Below are positions 8,574 through 16,948 of a DNA stretch of 64,000 nucleotides, in pieces (the stretch's first letter is position 1; every line of letters begins with the position of its first letter). The DNA lies in assembly GCF_002573715.1 (NCBI RefSeq), contig NZ_PDHM01000018.1, forward strand, positions 146,000 through 209,999, in the 5' to 3' direction. The position numbers and the translations under genes were made by a program. The stretch is from Paenibacillus sp. EZ-K15. Its GTDB lineage: Bacteria > Bacillota > Bacilli > Paenibacillales > Paenibacillaceae. Below the pieces are notes generated by a model. It was not told the origin of the DNA. It did no database searches and saw only the letters and a list, made by a program, of their open reading frames with translations.

Positions 8574-10031
8574 CTAGTACGCTCTCGCGAACAGCACCGT
8601 ATGTTTCGCATCATCACCGCATACGAGACACTTGGTTTTCTTCTCAGACGGTTCAAACGGAATGTTTCTGCTCGTAGCACCGGTTTCTTGCTTGACAGTA
8701 TCTTCACAAGCTTCCGAACCGCACCATCCTGCCAAGGTAAACCCGCGTTTTTCTTCCATGCTTTCCTTCATTTCATCCAGCGTTTCCACGGAATAGAAAT
8801 GATCCTCACGGAACTGCTTCGCGCGCTCGAACATTTCCTGGTGCACCTGCTCCAGCATATTCTGTACTTCCTCGGTCAGATTAGCTTGCTCTACGATTTT
8901 CTTCTCGCCTGTGATGCGGGAGACAAGCACGCACACGCCATTCTCCATGTCACGCGGCCCGATCTCCAGACGCACCGGAACTCCGCGCATTTCATACTCA
9001 TTGAATTTCCAGCCTGGACGCACATCCGGATTATCGTCAACGCGTACGCGGATACCTGCGGATTTCAGTTCACGGAACAGCTCGTCCGTACGACCCACAA
9101 CCGCGTCTCTCGTCTTCGGTGGACCGATTGGAATCATGATCACTTGCGTTGGTGCGACTTTAGGAGGAAGCACCAATCCCCGGTCATCCCCGTGAACCAT
9201 AATCAAGGAGCCAATGAGACGCGTGCTGACGCCCCAGGATGTTGTATGAGCGTATTCCAGCGTATTTTCACGGTTCAAATATTGAATGTCAAAAGCTTGT
9301 GAGAAGTTGGTACCCATATAATGCGAAGTACCTGCCTGTACAGCTCGTCCGTCTTTCATCATCGCTTCGATCGAGAATGTATCCACGGCGCCCGCGAATT
9401 TCTCCGAAGGTGTCTTCTGTCCTTTGATTACCGGAATCGCGAGATAGTCCTCTACGAATTGCTGATAGATATCCAGCATTTGCATGGTTTCCCCTCTTGC
9501 CTCAACTTCCGTTTCATGAGCAGTATGGCCTTCTTGCCATAGAAACTCGCTCGTGCGAAGGAATGGCAGCGTGCGTTTTTCCCAGCGTACCACGTTGGCC
9601 CACTGGTTGATCAGCACAGGGAGATCACGATAGGATTGAATCCATTTGGAATACATATGCCCGAACATCGTTTCAGAAGTCGGACGGATTGCCAGACGCT
9701 CTTCCAGCTTCTCTCCAGCCGCTTCCGTTACCCATGGCAGCTCCGGATTAAATCCTTCGACATGCTCCTTCTCCTTCTGGAAAAAGCTCTCGGGAATGAA
9801 CAGCGGGAAATACGCATTCCGATGGCCCGTCGCCTTAAAGCGCCGATCCAACTCTTCCTGGATATGCTCCCAAATTTCATAACCGTCCGGTTTGAAGACG
9901 ATGCAGCCTCTGACTGGAGAATAATCCATCAGGTCCGCTTTTTTGATGACATCGATATACCAGCGCGAGAAATCTTCCGCTTGCGGCGTAATCTCCGTCA
10001 CGAATTGTTTATCCTTCGATTCCTTAGACAT
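8574..10031 (-). CDS. proS: Prolyl-tRNA synthetase, archaeal/eukaryotic-type (short form)
   Basis: This enzyme charges tRNA-Pro. The 485 residues, class II motifs (AIRPTSETMFG, FLRTSEFLWQEGHTAH), HGDDRGLVLPP motif 3 region, four C-terminal cysteines (WCGSEAC and CLVCG) and the terminal Tyr are those of the archaeal/eukaryotic type. The editing insertion found between motifs 2 and 3 in the long bacterial enzyme (about 570 residues) is absent. The frame is open for 50 codons further upstream, but MSKESKD aligns with family N-termini; its SD (GGGAGG) is 12 bases away, a little far. It sits exactly where B. subtilis carries the long ProRS (between rseP and polC). No T-box motif was seen upstream. 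Confidence 0.94.
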   Translation of the reverse strand: MSKESKDKQFVTEITPQAEDFSRWYIDVIKKADLMDYSPVRGCIVFKPDGYEIWEHIQEELDRRFKATGHRNAYFPLFIPESFFQKEKEHVEGFNPELPWVTEAAGEKLEERLAIRPTSETMFGHMYSKWIQSYRDLPVLINQWANVVRWEKRTLPFLRTSEFLWQEGHTAHETEVEARGETMQMLDIYQQFVEDYLAIPVIKGQKTPSEKFAGAVDTFSIEAMMKDGRAVQAGTSHYMGTNFSQAFDIQYLNRENTLEYAHTTSWGVSTRLIGSLIMVHGDDRGLVLPPKVAPTQVIMIPIGPPKTRDAVVGRTDELFRELKSAGIRVRVDDNPDVRPGWKFNEYEMRGVPVRLEIGPRDMENGVCVLVSRITGEKKIVEQANLTEEVQNMLEQVHQEMFERAKQFREDHFYSVETLDEMKESMEEKRGFTLAGWCGSEACEDTVKQETGATSRNIPFEPSEKKTKCLVCGDDAKHTVLFARAY

Positions 10032-10191
10032 ATAAATCGTGTGCCTCCCATTAATAAAACGCATGGTCAAAGCTCCTGATTCAGGCGGCTCGACTGGCGT
10101 TATTGGCGATATGTGTGAACGAGCTGCGGCTATAAAGCCAGCCCTTATAGTAACTCCATTTGCTAGATAGTGACGCGTCATAATCTGCTAA

Positions 10192-10242
10192 CAATAGAAA
10201 AGGTACGGCATTCGTTGCGGCTGGCGCACCGAGCCGTACCTT
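10192..10242 (-). terminator. Intrinsic terminator after rseP
   Basis: A ten-bp perfect outer stem (10200-10209 with 10233-10242), with a further inner TGCG/CGCA stem, begins five bases after the rseP stop codon and is followed by UUCUAUUG on the minus strand. It separates the dxr-rseP unit from proS. Confidence 0.75.
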
Positions 10243-10247
10243 AGGGT

Positions 10248-11522
10248 TTATCCGTTGATCAAACGCAAAATATCGTTATAGGTTACGGCTATCATTAACA
10301 GGAACAGCATCGCAAACCCGATAAAATGAACCATGCCTTCTCGGTTCGGGTCAACTGGCTTGCCTCTTAAAGCTTCAATCCCTAAGAATACGAGCCGGCT
10401 TCCATCCAATGCCGGTATCGGCAGCAGATTGAATATGCCCAGATACAAGCTTAGAATGGCTGCCCAATAGGTCAGCTGTTCGATACCCTGTTTGGCGATT
10501 TGTCCCGTCACTTCGAACGTCCGTACAGGACCGCCAAGATCATCCATGGAGAACTTCTGAATCAACTGTCTGAAACCCTGGAAGATAATATTCGTTGTAT
10601 CTACCATTGCGGTCCCGGAACTGGTAATTGTCTCCCCAATCCCTGCGGATCGCGTAGGAAGCTTGGGAACAATCCCGACCTTGCCGCCTTCCTGACCCTC
10701 CATGGTCCGCGGAGTTAAGGTCAGATCAAACGACTCCTCACCCCGGCGTACCGTCCATTCCATCGGCTTGTCCTTGGAAGCCGCAATCAATTCGATCATC
10801 TTCTGATAATCGGCACCAATGGCGGTTCCGTTAATGCTCTCGATGATGTCTCCCTCTTTCAGATTGGCTTCATCTGCTGGCATGCCTTTAGTAATCTCGC
10901 CAATCTGCACATAGGTTGGATTCTCAACCGGTATACCGGCCATTTGGATGTGAAGGGCAAACAGCACGAAGGCCAGAATGAAGTTCATGACAGGACCGGC
11001 AAAAATCGCAAGCGCTCTTTGGCCCACGGTTTTGCTGCCGAATTGGCGATCTCTCGGTGCGATCTGCGTCTCGACACCTTTGGCTACCGTTAAGGCTTGC
11101 GGATGAATTTCAAATTGCTGGAATTCACCATCCACATCAAGCCTAACCGACAAACGATCCACCATATCCATAAACTGGACTTCGCCGCGAATAACATTCT
11201 TACGGTTGTCGAGTTGATCCAGATAAATCTTTTTCACTTGATTCTCTGCATTCAATCGAACCGCAATCGTCTGACCGGGCTGAATCTCGACAAGTTCCGG
11301 ATCTTCTCCGGCCATGCGGGCGTATCCGCCGAACGGAAGAAGACGAAGCGTAAACTGTGTTTCATTGCGTTTATATGAGAACAGCTTTGGACCAAATCCA
11401 ATCGCGAACTCGCGTACCAATATTCCGGCACGCCGGGCAAAATAATAGTGACCCCATTCGTGCACGGTAACGATCACAAAAAACATGAGCACCGTTAAAA
11501 AAACGACCCGAACCATTTCCAA
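10248..11522 (-). CDS. rseP: Site-2 intramembrane zinc metalloprotease RasP/RseP
   Basis: This membrane-embedded protease cleaves transmembrane substrates such as anti-sigma factors and signal-peptide remnants. The 424 residues compare with 422 for B. subtilis RasP. HEWGH at residues 22-26 is the zinc-binding HExxH motif in the first membrane helix, a PDZ domain covers about 195-275, and NLLPIPALDGSR near 370 carries the third zinc ligand. The TTG at 11522 lies ten bases after GGGGG; the ATG two codons later is 16 bases away, so TTG is preferred. It follows dxr by 131 bases, in the usual cdsA-dxr-rseP order. Confidence 0.95.
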   Translation of the reverse strand: MEMVRVVFLTVLMFFVIVTVHEWGHYYFARRAGILVREFAIGFGPKLFSYKRNETQFTLRLLPFGGYARMAGEDPELVEIQPGQTIAVRLNAENQVKKIYLDQLDNRKNVIRGEVQFMDMVDRLSVRLDVDGEFQQFEIHPQALTVAKGVETQIAPRDRQFGSKTVGQRALAIFAGPVMNFILAFVLFALHIQMAGIPVENPTYVQIGEITKGMPADEANLKEGDIIESINGTAIGADYQKMIELIAASKDKPMEWTVRRGEESFDLTLTPRTMEGQEGGKVGIVPKLPTRSAGIGETITSSGTAMVDTTNIIFQGFRQLIQKFSMDDLGGPVRTFEVTGQIAKQGIEQLTYWAAILSLYLGIFNLLPIPALDGSRLVFLGIEALRGKPVDPNREGMVHFIGFAMLFLLMIAVTYNDILRLING

Positions 11523-11569
11523 TTCTTTACATCCCCCTTTTCCTCTGAGAACGCAGTATGTCCCTATAG

Positions 11570-11597
11570 ATTATCATTATTCTCCTGTCGTCCACAA
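11570..11597 (-). promoter_or_regulatory. Candidate promoter upstream of rseP
   Basis: TTGTGG (11592-11597) and GATAAT (11570-11575), spaced 16 bases, lie about 50 bases before rseP on the minus strand. Both boxes deviate from consensus, so this is only a candidate; read-through from dxr is also possible. Confidence 0.35.
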
Positions 11598-11653
11598 GAG
11601 AATCACAAGCTGTCCGCTTTTTTTCAAGGGAGATTTCAAAAACACTTCAAATC

Positions 11654-12793
11654 CTATAGTCGGGAAGCTAATTCACGTGCGATTCGATCATTCTCTTCAA
11701 TCGTCTCCAGTGCCGGTTCCGACACTGCATGATGGCTTTGCAGCACTTCCTCAATGATCTCTTCTATCCGCAGAAAAGAGATTTCGCCGCGGAGAAACCG
11801 GGCAACCGCAATTTCATTGGCAGCATTGAATACCGTTGGCGCTGTCCCACCCATTTTACCACATTCATAAGCAAGCCTTAAACAAGGAAAACGTTCAAGG
11901 TCCATCTCCCGGAAATGCAGCTTGCCCGCTTCTGCCAAAGATAGCCTTGGCGCAGGCGAAGACCACCGCTCCGGATAAGTCAGCGCATATTGAATCGGAA
12001 CCCGCATATCAGGGTTGCCGAGCTGGGCAATGATGCTCGAATCACGGAATTCCACAAAAGAGTGAATGATGCTTTCCGGATGAAGAAGCACGGAAATATT
12101 GTCATAAGGAATATCATACAACCAGTGGGCCTCCATCACCTCAAGCCCTTTATTGACCATGGTGGCCGAATCAATCGTGATTTTGGCACCCATGGACCAG
12201 TTTGGATGTTTAAGCGCATCCTCCACCGTAACGTTAACCAGTTGTTCACGGGTATAATCCCGGAATGAGCCTCCGGAAGCCGTCAGCGTGATCCGTTCAA
12301 TATCTTCATGCCGCTCTCCGTTGAGGCATTGGAATATGGCGGAATGCTCACTATCAATCGGCAAGAGTTTTACCCCTTTTGCAGCCGCTCGAGCCGTAAC
12401 CAGATGACCAGCAGTTACCAACGTTTCCTTATTGGCAAGCCCGATTGTCTTCCCCTCATCGATCGCTGCAAGCGTAGAGGACAGCCCCATGCTTCCAACG
12501 ACCGCTGTAACCACCATTTCCGCATCCGTCGCTGCCGCAATCTCGATCAAGCCTTCATGACCATGGAACACTTCGGTTCCGGCAGGAAGATCATGCCTGA
12601 TGCTGTCAGCAAGCTCTTTCGTGGCAACGGACACTTTACGCGGAGAAAATTCCTTGACCTGCTGAAGCAGCACTTCCTTATTACTCCCTGCTGCAAGGCC
12701 CTCAATCTGAAAATGTTCCCGGTGTTTCCTCACGACATCCAAGGTCTGGGTACCTATGGAGCCAGTGGAGCCGAGTACGCTGATCTTCTTCAT
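11654..12793 (-). CDS. dxr: 1-deoxy-D-xylulose 5-phosphate reductoisomerase
   Basis: DXR converts DXP to 2-C-methyl-D-erythritol 4-phosphate with NADPH and a divalent metal, the committed step of the MEP isoprenoid pathway. The protein has 379 residues (383 in B. subtilis). The NADPH site GSTGSIGTQTLD is at 7-18, the catalytic region contains LPIDSEHSAIFQ near 145 and ASGGSFRD near 180, and the metal-site helix has TMVNKGLEVMEAH. The start MKKISVLGS at 12793 is chosen because the 23 upstream codons are not conserved and AAAGGAAAG precedes it. Downstream of cdsA by 17 bases; its product feeds undecaprenyl phosphate made by the neighbouring uppS. Confidence 0.96.
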   Translation of the reverse strand: MKKISVLGSTGSIGTQTLDVVRKHREHFQIEGLAAGSNKEVLLQQVKEFSPRKVSVATKELADSIRHDLPAGTEVFHGHEGLIEIAAATDAEMVVTAVVGSMGLSSTLAAIDEGKTIGLANKETLVTAGHLVTARAAAKGVKLLPIDSEHSAIFQCLNGERHEDIERITLTASGGSFRDYTREQLVNVTVEDALKHPNWSMGAKITIDSATMVNKGLEVMEAHWLYDIPYDNISVLLHPESIIHSFVEFRDSSIIAQLGNPDMRVPIQYALTYPERWSSPAPRLSLAEAGKLHFREMDLERFPCLRLAYECGKMGGTAPTVFNAANEIAVARFLRGEISFLRIEEIIEEVLQSHHAVSEPALETIEENDRIARELASRL

Positions 12794-12810
12794 GCACATC
12801 TTTCCTTTCA

Positions 12811-13611
12811 TCAGTAAGGCAGGAGACTCAATATATGTACAAACGGAAATACGACGATCCAACTGTCACATCGATCCAGTATCCCTCCATGGCCCGGCAG
12901 CAGTTTGCCCGAATCCTTGATGTCATACACCCGTTTATAAGCGGATTGCACCAAATCTCCGAGTTGACCGATAACAGCGCAGGAAAGTCCGATCAGAATC
13001 GCTTGTCCAGCCGTCAGGAATCCATCTGAGAAGAATGAAAAGAGCAGTGATGTGAACACGGCAATGACCACACCGCCGAGTGCACCCTCAACCGTTTTGT
13101 TCGGGCTTATGGAAGGCCATAATTTATGGCGCCCCATGGCGCGTCCGACAAAATACGCTCCCGCATCACTTGCCCAGATCGAGGCCAGAAGCAGAAAAGT
13201 CCAGAATACGCCATGGCCGTCAGGAGCATGTCGTGATTCGGCGATAAAGGAAAATCCGATTCCGATATACGCTGATGCCAAAAATAATAATGAAACCCGT
13301 TTGATATCAATTACATTCTTCGTCGTTACGGTCGCCAGCAAAAATAAAAGCAGCAGGAGCCAAAGTACATGTTCCCACGGGATCTGAATATTCAAATTAA
13401 GCGGACCCCATGGAAATACAAGCAGCAGCACCCCCGCGTACCCAATCCATGCCGTTCCCCCGAACGGTGCCGTATTGGTCATGCGCACAAACTCATAATA
13501 ACCGATTAGCGCCATCGCCAGAATAAGAAGATGGTACCATAGACCGCCTATGAAACATAATCCTAAAAAGACCGCTCCCGCTATAATTCCGGTAATCAAT
13601 CGCTGTTTCAA
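12811..13611 (-). CDS. cdsA: Phosphatidate cytidylyltransferase (CDP-diglyceride synthase)
   Basis: CdsA makes CDP-diacylglycerol from phosphatidic acid and CTP in the membrane, the branch point of phospholipid synthesis. The 266 residues hold about seven or eight hydrophobic segments and the C-terminal CDP-diglyceride synthase signature (SAYKRVYDIKD, then PGHGGILDRCDS). The TTG at 13611 is the best start: GGAGG is nine to ten bases before it and the result matches the 269-residue Bacillus enzyme. It follows uppS by 20 bases and is followed closely by dxr, so the three are probably cotranscribed. Confidence 0.95.
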   Translation of the reverse strand: MKQRLITGIIAGAVFLGLCFIGGLWYHLLILAMALIGYYEFVRMTNTAPFGGTAWIGYAGVLLLVFPWGPLNLNIQIPWEHVLWLLLLLFLLATVTTKNVIDIKRVSLLFLASAYIGIGFSFIAESRHAPDGHGVFWTFLLLASIWASDAGAYFVGRAMGRHKLWPSISPNKTVEGALGGVVIAVFTSLLFSFFSDGFLTAGQAILIGLSCAVIGQLGDLVQSAYKRVYDIKDSGKLLPGHGGILDRCDSWIVVFPFVHILSLLPY

Positions 13612-13631
13612 AACGTTCCATCCTCCATCGG

Positions 13632-14399
13632 CTACGAAAGTCCACCGTAGCGCCTTGTTCTTTGTTGATAATCGGCTATGGCCTCCACCAAATGATCTTT
13701 GGTAAACTCCGGCCAATAGGCATCCGTAAACCATAGCTCACTATACGCTAACTGCCACAGCATGAAATTACTCAGCCGCAGCTCGCCGCTTGTGCGGATC
13801 AGTAAATCCGGATCCGGCAATTCGCCTGTGAGGAGCCGCTGGCCAATCAGTTCCTCTGTAATATCCTCAGGACGAAGAATTCCGTCTCGCACATCTCGTC
13901 CGAGCGCCTTGACACTTTCGGTGATCTCTTTCCGGCTGCCGTAATTGAGCGCAAAGTTAAGCACAAGCCCGTCATTGCCGGCTGTCTTCGCAACTGCTTC
14001 TTCCATCGCAGACACGGTATGGGACGGAAGGTCTTCCGGATGCCCCATCATGCGGACCTGGACATTTTTTTCGATCAGCTCCTCCAGCTCAATAGCCAGG
14101 AACTCTTGCGGAAGCTTCATCAGAAAATCGACCTCATCCTTCGGACGCGTCCAATTTTCTGTCGAAAAGGCATACATCGTCAATATTTTGATTCCCAAAT
14201 CATCGGCAGCGATGGCCGCTCTTTTGACAGCCTTCATGCCATTCTGATGGCCAATGATTCGCGGCATACCGCGCCGTTTTGCCCAGCGTCCATTACCATC
14301 CATGATGATGGCAACATGATGTGGGATGTTGTCCGGAGAGAGCTGATGCGTCTGCTGACTGTCCTCCTGATTCAACCACGATCGAACCCGTTTGATCAT
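13632..14399 (-). CDS. uppS: Undecaprenyl diphosphate synthase (isoprenyl transferase)
   Basis: UppS condenses isopentenyl diphosphate units onto farnesyl diphosphate in cis to make the C55 carrier lipid for cell-wall synthesis. The 255-residue protein has the pyrophosphate-binding IIMDGNGRWAKRRG near 30-45, FSTENWTRP near 100 and RTSGELRLSNFMLWQ near 215, all conserved in cis-prenyltransferases. ATG 14399 has GGAGG seven bases upstream; the longer open frame includes the frr terminator and is not coding. A strong terminator lies between frr and uppS, so either read-through or an unrecognised promoter supplies this gene. Confidence 0.96.
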   Translation of the reverse strand: MIKRVRSWLNQEDSQQTHQLSPDNIPHHVAIIMDGNGRWAKRRGMPRIIGHQNGMKAVKRAAIAADDLGIKILTMYAFSTENWTRPKDEVDFLMKLPQEFLAIELEELIEKNVQVRMMGHPEDLPSHTVSAMEEAVAKTAGNDGLVLNFALNYGSRKEITESVKALGRDVRDGILRPEDITEELIGQRLLTGELPDPDLLIRTSGELRLSNFMLWQLAYSELWFTDAYWPEFTKDHLVEAIADYQQRTRRYGGLS

Positions 14400-14423
14400 T
14401 CCATTTCCTCCAGGCATCTTTCT

Positions 14424-14474
14424 GCAAAAAAAGAGACAAACCCCACCATTGACAGGAGGGGCCACAAGTCTCTT
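14424..14474 (-). terminator. Intrinsic terminator after frr
   Basis: AAGAGAC (14468-14474 on the minus strand) pairs with GTCTCTT (14431-14437), an inner CCCC/GGGG segment extends the stem, and seven U follow. The frr stop codon lies inside the ascending stem. This is among the clearest terminators in the window. Confidence 0.85.
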
Positions 14475-15027
14475 ATACTTCCATAATCTCTTTTTCTTTA
14501 GCAACGAGGACTTTGTCGACTTCTGCGATAAATTTATCCGTCGCTTTTTGGATATCTTCCTGATGTCTCCGGGACTCGTCCTCGGAAATATCTGTTTTCT
14601 CCAATTTTTTGATGTCGTCGTTGGCATCACGGCGAATGTTGCGGATGGCCACTTTCGCTTCCTCGCCGAATTTCTTCGTCATTTTCACCAGCTCGGTTCT
14701 GCGCTCTTCCGTCAGTGCAGGTACGACGAGGCGAATTTGATTACCATCATTCGCCGGCGTCAATCCGACATCCGATTTCATGATCGCTTTCTCGATATCG
14801 GCCAAGGACGACTTGTCCCAAGGCTGGATCATGAGCGTTCTGGAATCCGGCGTACTGATGTTAGCCAGCTGATTCAGCGGAGTTGGCGCTCCGTAGTATT
14901 CCACCGTGATCCGGTCGAGTAGGGCTGGCGCTGCCCGTCCTGCGCGCAGCGTTGCCAGGTCACGCTTCAAAGACAGGATCGCTTTTTCCATGCGTTCTTC
15001 TGCATTCTTTTTCACCGATTGCGGCAT
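14473..15027 (-). CDS. frr: Ribosome recycling factor
   Basis: RRF, with EF-G, splits the post-termination ribosome. The 184-residue protein is full length and has the expected LATLRAGRAAPALLDRI, EYYGAPTPLNQLANI and RIVVPALTEERR-type segments. ATG 15027 shares one base with the pyrH stop (TAATG), so translation is coupled to pyrH. The tsf-pyrH-frr-uppS order is the common Firmicute arrangement. Confidence 0.97.
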   Translation of the reverse strand: MPQSVKKNAEERMEKAILSLKRDLATLRAGRAAPALLDRITVEYYGAPTPLNQLANISTPDSRTLMIQPWDKSSLADIEKAIMKSDVGLTPANDGNQIRLVVPALTEERRTELVKMTKKFGEEAKVAIRNIRRDANDDIKKLEKTDISEDESRRHQEDIQKATDKFIAEVDKVLVAKEKEIMEV

Positions 15028-15755
15028 TAATCTACACTCCCTTTAACGATCGTTCCGATTTTCTCGCCCAGAACGACGCGCTTGATATTACCTTGCTCCG
15101 TAATAGCGAAGACGATGAGCGGGATGTTGTTGTCCATACATAACGATGAAGCTGTAGAGTCCATTACCCCAAGGTTTTTGTTCAATACGTCTAGATACGT
15201 CAGCTGCTCGTACTTCTCGGCAGTTTCATCCTTAAATGGATCAGCGGAGTACACTCCGTCCACCTTGTTCTTCGCCATGAGAATCACTTCTGCTTCGATT
15301 TCCGCTGCGCGAAGCGCTGCAGTCGTATCGGTGGAGAAGTAGGGGTTACCTGTTCCTGCCGCAAAAATAACGACACGACCTTTTTCCAAATGCCGAATGG
15401 CTCTACGGCGAATATACGGCTCCGCAATTTGCTGCATGGAGATAGAGGTTTGCACCCGAGTCGGCACGTCGATCTGCTCCAAAGCATCTTGCAATGCCAA
15501 AGAGTTCATCACCGTTGCCAACATCCCCATATAATCTGCTGTTGCACGGTCTATTCCGTTCGCGCTGCCAGCGATACCGCGCCAGATGTTTCCGCCGCCG
15601 CACACGATCGCGACCTCCACACCAAGCTCGACAACCTCACGAACCTGCTCAGCGATCGATGAGATCGTCTCAGCATCAATACCATATCCATTCTGCCCTG
15701 AAAGGGATTCCCCACTGACTTTCAATATCACTCGTTTATATACAGGCTGTTCCAA
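15027..15755 (-). CDS. pyrH: Uridylate kinase
   Basis: PyrH phosphorylates UMP to UDP; it is hexameric and GTP-regulated in bacteria. The 242 residues carry VILKVSGESLSG at the N-terminus, GGGNIWRG near 55 and GTGNPYFSTDTTAALRA near 135, typical of the amino-acid-kinase fold UMP kinases. The TTG at 15755 is supported by GGAGG eight bases upstream and by the B. subtilis length of 240. It overlaps frr by one base. The spacing of nearly 300 bases from tsf, with a terminator in between, implies its own promoter. Confidence 0.96.
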   Translation of the reverse strand: MEQPVYKRVILKVSGESLSGQNGYGIDAETISSIAEQVREVVELGVEVAIVCGGGNIWRGIAGSANGIDRATADYMGMLATVMNSLALQDALEQIDVPTRVQTSISMQQIAEPYIRRRAIRHLEKGRVVIFAAGTGNPYFSTDTTAALRAAEIEAEVILMAKNKVDGVYSADPFKDETAEKYEQLTYLDVLNKNLGVMDSTASSLCMDNNIPLIVFAITEQGNIKRVVLGEKIGTIVKGSVD

Positions 15756-16051
15756 ATGATAACCCTCCACTTTAAGACGGCGCCTAAGTATACGACGCCC
15801 GTTTGAAAAACGACAGACAGACACACCGGCACACTGCTTGACGGTTTATAAAAATCGGGTAAACACATCCGTCTCAAGTAGAAACTTCTGGTCGTCTAAT
15901 CAAGACTTAAATCCACACTTTCTTGTGAGATAAGGGTGCCTTACTCCGAATTTATAACAATCTTATCTCTCTTATGCCTTTATATCTCTTAAAAAAGAAG
16001 GAACACAGGTGTGTTCCACTCTTTTCTATAACTTATATTAGCCTATTCGGC
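15756..16051 (-). other. tsf-pyrH intergenic region
   Basis: This 296-base gap holds the tsf terminator (15991-16017). The rest should contain the pyrH promoter. Possible elements are a TATACT near 15785 and a TATAAA near 15850, but neither has a good -35 at 17 bases, so I assign none. No small ORF with a convincing ribosome binding site was seen. Confidence 0.4.
15991..16017 (-). terminator. Intrinsic terminator after tsf
   Basis: GGAACAC and GTGTTCC form a seven-bp stem with loop ACCU, followed by UUCUUUUUU on the minus strand, about 35 bases after the tsf stop codon. Confidence 0.8.
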
Positions 16052-16702
16052 TTATTTATTCACCTGGGACATAACTTCTTCAACGAAGTTGTCTTGTTTT
16101 TTCTCCAAGCCTTCGCCCAATTCAAAACGAGCAAAACGACGGATGGAGATGTTCTCACCGATCGTGCTGATTTTTTCGTTAAGCAGCGTGTTGATCGTTT
16201 TATCAGGATCTTTGATGAAGGACTGCTCAAGCAAGCAATATTCTTCATAGTATTTGTTGATGCGGCCTTCAACCATTTTTTCAACGATTTTTTCAGGCTT
16301 GCCTTCGTTCAGGGCTTGGTTTTTCAAAATTTCTTTTTCTTTCTCAAGCTCTTCCGTTGGCACTTCTTCGCGACGAACATATTTAGGGTTTGCAGCGGCA
16401 ATATGCATAGCGATATCGCGAGCAAACTCTTTGAATTGATCTGTTTTACCTACGAAGTCGGTTTCACAGTTGATTTCAACGAGAACGCCGATTCGTCCGC
16501 CGCCGTGAATATAAGACTCGACAACGCCTTCAGTTGCAATACGTCCAGCTTTGTTAGCTGCTGCAGACAAACCTTTTTCGCGAAGTACTGCGACCGCTTT
16601 GTCGATATCACCATTTGTTTCATCCAGCGCTTTTTTGCAATCCAGCATGCCCGCGCCTGTTCTTTCGCGAAGTTCTTTTACCGCACTAGCTGTTACTGCC
16701 AT
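16052..16702 (-). CDS. tsf: Elongation factor Ts (short form)
   Basis: EF-Ts is the guanine nucleotide exchange factor for EF-Tu. It has the N-terminal UBA-like domain (VKELRERTGAGMLDCKKAL) and the core with EINCETDFVGKTDQF. At 216 residues it is much shorter than the 293-residue B. subtilis protein, because only one of the two core subdomains is complete, as in Thermus-type EF-Ts. ATG 16702 follows GGAGGG; an ATG five codons earlier has no ribosome binding site. A terminator-like structure separates it from rpsB. Confidence 0.95.
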   Translation of the reverse strand: MAVTASAVKELRERTGAGMLDCKKALDETNGDIDKAVAVLREKGLSAAANKAGRIATEGVVESYIHGGGRIGVLVEINCETDFVGKTDQFKEFARDIAMHIAAANPKYVRREEVPTEELEKEKEILKNQALNEGKPEKIVEKMVEGRINKYYEEYCLLEQSFIKDPDKTINTLLNEKISTIGENISIRRFARFELGEGLEKKQDNFVEEVMSQVNK

Positions 16703-16865
16703 TAGAATTCCCTCCAAATTGGTATGATAAAGTTTGCGCTTGAACCTCTAGAAAACCGTCATACGATTGTTCTCTCCAAGATTCAGACCGCGTTAAGTAG
16801 TTGTTCTTCCCCTGCGATGCCAGGCTCCGGATTCCACGCGTTATTCGCACGTCACCCGTTCTAAC

Positions 16866-16917
16866 ATCTTAAAAAAAGGGCAGTGAGAGGTTATACACCT
16901 ACCAACCACCCTTTTCA
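16866..16917 (-). terminator. Terminator or attenuator between rpsB and tsf
   Basis: AAAAGGG (16911-16917 on the minus strand) pairs with CCCTTTT beyond a partly paired arm that contains AGGT/ACCT, and seven U follow. It lies about 30 bases after the rpsB stop. No good tsf promoter was seen in the 160 bases that follow, so it may act as a partial terminator that sets the S2 to EF-Ts ratio. Confidence 0.65.
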
Positions 16918-16948
16918 TTTAATTCATGATTTATACGTTTAATCCTGA

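Noticed and set aside
10032..10247. T-box riboswitch upstream of proS
   Set aside because: No AGGGTGGNACCGCG-type T-box sequence is present on the minus strand; the only strong hairpin is the rseP terminator.
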